Below, piece after piece: positions 59,950-64,000 of a stretch of DNA of 64,000 nt; the first letter of the stretch is position 1; the number at the start of each line of letters is the position of its first letter. Made by a program: the position numbers and the translations under genes. The stretch is from Streptomyces sp. CB02261. GTDB taxonomy: Bacteria > Actinomycetota > Actinomycetes > Streptomycetales > Streptomycetaceae. Where the stretch lies: the NCBI RefSeq assembly GCF_001905665.1, contig NZ_LIVX01000002.1:383420-447419 (forward strand), written 5' to 3'. The notes below the pieces were generated by a model. The model was given only the letters and a program-made list of their open reading frames with translations, was not told the origin of the DNA and did not search any database.

Positions 59950-61059
59950 GTGAGACGCATCCTGGGAATCGTCCTCGCCGTCCTGCTCCTCGGCGGCGTG
60001 GCCGCCGTCCTCGTGACGGGCGGCGACAAGGACAAGGGCACGGCGACGAAGACCGTGCGAGGAGTCATCGGGTCGGAGAAGGCGGAGTTCTTCGCCGACC
60101 CGCAGGTGGTGAAGGCCCTGGCCGCGAAGGGCTTCACCGTGGAGTCCGAGACCTCCGGGTCCTGGGACATGGAGGAACTGCCCCTCGACGGCTACGACTT
60201 CGCCTTCCCCTCCTCCAAGGGCCCGGCCGACGAGCTCCGCGCGAAGGCCCGCAAAAGGGCCCCGGACACGGCGACGACCGCCCCGCTGCGCCCGTTCTAC
60301 TCGCCGCTCGTCGTCGTCGCGCACAGCTCCGCCGCCCGTGTCCTCGCCGGGAACGGCCTGGCCACCCTCGGCCCGCGCGGCACGAGCGGCACCCTGAAGA
60401 TGGACGCCTACCTCGCGGCCGCCCGCGCCGACCGGACCTGGCAGCAGCTCAGGGGCTCCGCGGGCCACGCCGAGCTCAGCGGCACCGTCTTCATCACCTC
60501 CACCGACCCGGTCGCCTCCAACTCCGGCGCCCTGTACCTCGCCGCCGCGAGCTACGTCGCCGACGGAGGACGGGTCGCGGGCGACAAGGCCGCCGTCACC
60601 CGCACGGCCCCGCTGCTCCGCAAGCTCGTCCAGGTCCAGGGCGCCCAGCAGTCCGGCTCGGACGCCCCCTTCCGCGACTTCATCAGCGGCGTCGGCAACC
60701 CGCTGGTCCTCGTGTACGAGTCCCAGGTCGCCGCGCAGCTCCTCGCCGGCCGCCCGATGGGAGACCTGGTCGTCCTCTACCCGGACACCACGGTCAACAG
60801 CGACCACACCCTCGTACCCATCACCGCGAACGGCCGCGCCCTCGGCACGCTCCTCTCCACCGACCCCGAACTGCGCAGGCTCGCGGTGCGCCACGGCTTC
60901 CGGCCGCAGGGCGCGGCGAGCGAGTTCACCGCAGCGACCGACAGCCACACCGAGTACCTCAACCAGACGCTGACCGGAGTCCGCCAGGCGCCCGTGCCCA
61001 CCAGCAAGGTGCTGCACGACATGGCCCTGCGGGCCCGCGACCAGGGGGACGCCGCATGA
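59950..61059 (+). CDS. Membrane-anchored substrate-binding-domain protein of the TelA operon
   Basis: A 369-residue protein with one N-terminal membrane helix (about 3-21) and an extracytoplasmic type II periplasmic-binding fold (about 35-330; VIGSEKAEFFADPQVVKALAAKGF, ITSTDPVASNSGALYLAAAS). No lipobox is present. The GTG at 59950 is the start; no strong ribosome site is seen. It overlaps telA by 4 bases and is the first gene of the operon. It probably senses or captures an extracellular ligand for the TelA/VWA assembly. Confidence 0.85.
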   Translation: MRRILGIVLAVLLLGGVAAVLVTGGDKDKGTATKTVRGVIGSEKAEFFADPQVVKALAAKGFTVESETSGSWDMEELPLDGYDFAFPSSKGPADELRAKARKRAPDTATTAPLRPFYSPLVVVAHSSAARVLAGNGLATLGPRGTSGTLKMDAYLAAARADRTWQQLRGSAGHAELSGTVFITSTDPVASNSGALYLAAASYVADGGRVAGDKAAVTRTAPLLRKLVQVQGAQQSGSDAPFRDFISGVGNPLVLVYESQVAAQLLAGRPMGDLVVLYPDTTVNSDHTLVPITANGRALGTLLSTDPELRRLAVRHGFRPQGAASEFTAATDSHTEYLNQTLTGVRQAPVPTSKVLHDMALRARDQGDAA

Positions 61060-62273
61060 CCACGCCCGACCCGAGAAGAACGATGGCCCTGACACCGCCC
61101 GAGCACGACACGCCGCTCGTCCTCACCCCGCCCGAGCCCGTGCCCCCGGTCCGCGCCGCGCAGGCCTCCGGCCTGGTGCCGATGGACGAGGCGGTCCGTA
61201 CGGAGATGTCCCGCCGGGCCGCCGAGTACATCGGCTCGATCGAAGGGCTCGACCCGCGCTCCCCCGAGTTCGCCGGCCGCGTCGGGGAGATCGCGGCGCT
61301 CGGCGCGGGCGAGATGCGCTCCGCGGCCCAGCAGTCGAACCGCATGCTCGACCGTACGGTCCGCTCCCTCGGCTCCGGGAACGCCGGCGGCGACGCGGGG
61401 GCCCGGGTCGGCACCTCCCTCGTCGAACTCCGGCGCACCGTCGAGGACCTGGACCCCCGGGACACCCCGGGCAAGGGACTCAAGGGCCTCCTCGCCAGGC
61501 TCCCCGGCGGCAACAGGCTGCGCGACCACGTCGCCAGGTACGCCTCGTCGCAGACGACGCTCACCCGGATCGTCGCGGCCCTGCGCAGCGTGCAGGACGA
61601 ACTGCGGCGCGACAACGCCGCGTTGCTGACCGAGCGGGCCCGGCTGTGGGAGACCATGGGCAGGCTCCAGGAGTACGCGGTCCTCACCGACGCCCTCGAC
61701 GCGGCCGTGGAGGAGCGCATCGCCCTCGCGCCCGACCCGGGGCAGGCGGACGCGCTCCGCGCCGACCTCCTCTTCCCGGTCCGGCAGAAGCACCAGGACC
61801 TGCTGACCCAGCTCGCCGTCTGCGCGCAGGGGTATCTGGCGATGGACGTGGTCCGCCGGAACAACGACGAACTGATCAAGGGCGTGGAGCGGGCGGCGAC
61901 GACGACCGTGTCGGCGCTGCGGATCGCGGTGATGCTCGCCTCCGCGCTCGAACACCAGCAGAAGGTCACCGAGCAGGTGACCGTGCTGCGGTCGACGACC
62001 GAGGACCTGATCCGCGGCAACGCCGAGATGCTGGCCGAGCAGGCCGGTGAGATCCAGGCGCTGGCGGCCGACCCGGCGGTCGGCGCGGAGACGCTCCGTA
62101 CCGCGTTCCAGCAGATCTACCGGACGCTCGACGCCATCGACACGTACAAGGCGCGGGCGACCGAGTCGATGGCGGCGACGGTCGAGTCGCTGACGTCCGA
62201 ACTCCAGGGGGCGAGGACCCATCTGGAGCGCAGCCGCCGCGCGGGGGCCCTGGAGGGTGGCGGTCCCGCATGA
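61056..62273 (+). CDS. telA: TelA-family toxic anion resistance protein
   Basis: A 405-residue predominantly helical protein of the TelA/KlaA family, linked to tellurite and other stress responses. The family region covers about 140-395, with AALRSVQDELRRDNAALLTERARLW, LFPVRQKHQDLLTQLAVCAQGYLAMDVVRRNN and ALEHQQKVTEQV. It is soluble and probably forms a coiled coil. It overlaps both neighbours by 4 bases (ATGA), so it works with the binding protein and the VWA protein. Confidence 0.93.
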   Translation: MTTPDPRRTMALTPPEHDTPLVLTPPEPVPPVRAAQASGLVPMDEAVRTEMSRRAAEYIGSIEGLDPRSPEFAGRVGEIAALGAGEMRSAAQQSNRMLDRTVRSLGSGNAGGDAGARVGTSLVELRRTVEDLDPRDTPGKGLKGLLARLPGGNRLRDHVARYASSQTTLTRIVAALRSVQDELRRDNAALLTERARLWETMGRLQEYAVLTDALDAAVEERIALAPDPGQADALRADLLFPVRQKHQDLLTQLAVCAQGYLAMDVVRRNNDELIKGVERAATTTVSALRIAVMLASALEHQQKVTEQVTVLRSTTEDLIRGNAEMLAEQAGEIQALAADPAVGAETLRTAFQQIYRTLDAIDTYKARATESMAATVESLTSELQGARTHLERSRRAGALEGGGPA

Positions 62274-63871
62274 CGACCTCCTCCCGTGCCCGCTCCCTGA
62301 GGCGTACGTGCGCCGGACTCGCCCTCGCCCTGCTCGTGACGGCGACCGGCGGCTCCTGCGACAGCGCCGACCGCGCCGCCGACCCGACCGACCGGAACGG
62401 CACGGGGTCCGCCCCCGGCACGCTCCGCGTCCTCGCCTCCTCCGAGCTCACCGACATGGAGCCGATCCTCGACGCGGCCCGGACGGCGACCGGCGTCACC
62501 GTCCGTCCCACGTACGTCGGCACCCTCGACGCCGTCGAGCAGATCGCCTCCGGCCGGGCCGACCAGGCCTACGACGCGGTCTGGCTCTCCTCCAACGACT
62601 ACCTGCGGCTCCGCCCCGACACGGCGAAGAAGATCACCGGCGAGACACCGATCATGGTGTCCCCGGTGGCCCTCGGGGTGCGGCCCGCCGCCGTCACCCG
62701 GCTCGGCTGGGACCCGGCGAAGGTCACCTGGTCGCAGCTCCACCGGGCCGTCGCCGACGGAAAGCTCGGCTACGGCATGACGGACCCGATGCGCTCCAAC
62801 TCCGGCTTCTCCGCCCTCGTCTCGGTCGCCTCGGGTCTCTCCGGTGCCCAGGCCGCGCTCACCGAGGCGGACGTACGCCGGGCCACGCCGAAGCTGAAGG
62901 AGTTCTTCACCGGGCAGAAGCTGACGTCGGGCTCCTCCGGCTGGCTGGCCGACGCCTACGGCCGTCGCGGCGACGTCGACGCGCTCGTCAACTACGAGTC
63001 GGTGCTGCTGTCCTCGTCCCGGTCCGGGGGCCTCACCGTCATCCGGCCGGCCGACGGCGTCGTCACCGCCGACTACCCGTTCACCCTGCTGACCTCCGCC
63101 CGGCCGGAGGCGAAGGCGGCGGCGGGGCGGCTCACCCGCCATCTGCGCACCCCGGAGGTCCAGCGCCGCATCACGGAGACCACCCTGCGCCGCCCGGTGG
63201 TCCCCGGTGTCAGCCCGGCCTCCGCGCTCGACCGCGACCAGCGGCGCGAGCTGCCGTTCCCGGGCAGCCGGGCCGTCGCGGACGGGCTGCTCGACGCGTA
63301 CGACAACACCCTGCGCAGGCCCTCCCGCACGGTCTACGTCCTCGACACCTCGGGCTCCATGGCGGGCGAGCGGCTCGAACGGCTCACGGCGGCCCTCACC
63401 GAGCTGACCGGTGACTTCCGGGACCGGGAGGAGGTCACCCTGATGCCCTTCGGCTCGGCGGTGAAGCAGAACGAGGTCCGTACGCACACGGTCGACCCGG
63501 CCTCGCCCCGGGCGGCGCTCGACGCGATCAGGTCCGACGCGCGGAAGCTCTCGGCCTCCGGTGGCACCGCGATCTACTCCAGCGTCCAGGAGGCGTACCG
63601 CTTCCTCGGCAGGACTCCCGGCGACACGTTCACCTCGATCGTGCTCATGACGGACGGGGAGAACACCGACGGCGACCCGGCCGCCGCCTTCGACACCTTC
63701 TACCGCGGCCTGCCGGCCGGGCAGAAGGGCACCCCCGTCTTCCCGATCCTCTTCGGGGACTCCGACCGGGACGAGCTCGACCACATCGCGAGCCTGACCG
63801 GCGGCAAGCTCTTCGACGCCACCAAGGGCTCGCTGGACGGCGCCTTCGAGGAGATCCGTGGCTACCAGTGA
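62270..63871 (+). CDS. Lipoprotein with solute-binding domain fused to a VWA domain
   Basis: A 533-residue exported protein: signal with probable lipobox ending GGSC (Cys30), a solute-binding type II domain (about 50-335; LRVLASSELTDMEPILDAARTATG) and a von Willebrand A domain (about 350-530) with the metal site DTSGSM starting at Asp359, the SGGTAIYS threonine and MTDGENTDGD. VWA domains bind partners through a metal ion. This fusion looks like the receptor part of the TelA system. It overlaps telA and the next gene. Confidence 0.92.
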   Translation: MTTSSRARSLRRTCAGLALALLVTATGGSCDSADRAADPTDRNGTGSAPGTLRVLASSELTDMEPILDAARTATGVTVRPTYVGTLDAVEQIASGRADQAYDAVWLSSNDYLRLRPDTAKKITGETPIMVSPVALGVRPAAVTRLGWDPAKVTWSQLHRAVADGKLGYGMTDPMRSNSGFSALVSVASGLSGAQAALTEADVRRATPKLKEFFTGQKLTSGSSGWLADAYGRRGDVDALVNYESVLLSSSRSGGLTVIRPADGVVTADYPFTLLTSARPEAKAAAGRLTRHLRTPEVQRRITETTLRRPVVPGVSPASALDRDQRRELPFPGSRAVADGLLDAYDNTLRRPSRTVYVLDTSGSMAGERLERLTAALTELTGDFRDREEVTLMPFGSAVKQNEVRTHTVDPASPRAALDAIRSDARKLSASGGTAIYSSVQEAYRFLGRTPGDTFTSIVLMTDGENTDGDPAAAFDTFYRGLPAGQKGTPVFPILFGDSDRDELDHIASLTGGKLFDATKGSLDGAFEEIRGYQ

Positions 63872-64000
63872 CCGACTGCTGCGATACGCGGAGTCCCGCA
63901 AGAACCTCGCCGGGTGCGTCTGCGGGCTCGCCGGGGTCGGTCTCGCCCTCACCGGCGCCGCGGGCGCCCTCTGGCCCCTGGTGATCGGCGGGCTCTACGG
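63858..64000 (+). CDS. Membrane protein of the TelA operon, 5' part
   Basis: A GTG at 63858 overlaps the VWA gene by 14 bases and opens a frame that runs off the window after 47 codons. It starts VATSDRLLRYAESRKNLAG and then has two closely spaced hydrophobic segments (VCGLAGVGLALTGAAGALW, PLVIGGLY). TelA operons often contain an XpaC-type membrane protein next, but the fragment is too short to confirm it. Confidence 0.7.
   Translation, partial: MATSDRLLRYAESRKNLAGCVCGLAGVGLALTGAAGALWPLVIGGLY

Overview
The window is a piece of a Streptomyces-type chromosome. The support is very high GC with strongly GC-ended codons, many GTG starts, a WhiB regulator, a TTA (bldA-type) codon, a DasR-type operator at a chitinase, a GTG-N6-CAC Crp-type site and an iron box. 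From memory, the gene order (xseA, glpX, wbl gene, two fumarases, SpoIIE-type phosphatase, penicillin-binding protein, oxyR-ahpCD, Tad pilus, chitinase, D-aminoacylase) resembles the S. coelicolor core chromosome. I see no insertion sequence, prophage, tRNA, rRNA or CRISPR array.

Layout. 0-14 kb is housekeeping: a truncated permease, exonuclease VII (xseA, xseB), a nitroreductase, class II fructose bisphosphatase, a WhiB protein, a DUF1707 protein, and an iron-sulfur class I fumarase. A HAD phosphatase, a lipoprotein and an SGNH-ricin esterase separate this fumarase from the iron-independent fumC. 14-30 kb is signalling, envelope and stress: a SpoIIE-type phosphatase with a TTA codon and a coupled 54-codon ORF, a class A PBP, a PadR-controlled ABC exporter, divergent oxyR and ahpCD, an AI-2E exporter pair, a secreted lytic transglycosylase and PhoH. 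30-45 kb holds a cis-prenyltransferase, an aldo/keto reductase and a near-complete minus-strand Tad/Flp pilus operon (SAF protein, TadZ/CpaE, two TadE, CpaF, TadB, TadC, Flp pilin, TadG-like, lipoprotein, OmpA-like), with its prepilin peptidase nearby. A decayed DUF559-type gene and an immunity-like gene lie at 34.7-35.9 kb.

45-56 kb is the most interesting part. A DasR-box chitinase, a kinase and a secreted carboxypeptidase precede a divergent cluster: KDG-type sugar kinase, IclR regulator and RidA on one strand; a D-serine-dehydratase-like PLP enzyme and an N-acyl-D-amino-acid deacylase on the other. A palindromic operator separates them. Read together they could deacetylate N-acetyl-D-glucosaminate (the end group made when chitin is oxidised), deaminate it to 2-keto-3-deoxygluconate and phosphorylate that to KDPG. 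This is an inference from family and context; a general D-amino-acid salvage role is the main alternative.

56-64 kb holds an MptB-like mannosyltransferase, an alanine-type aminotransferase and the start of a TelA operon that pairs the TelA coiled-coil protein with a membrane-anchored binding protein and a binding-protein/VWA fusion. The last gene runs off the end.
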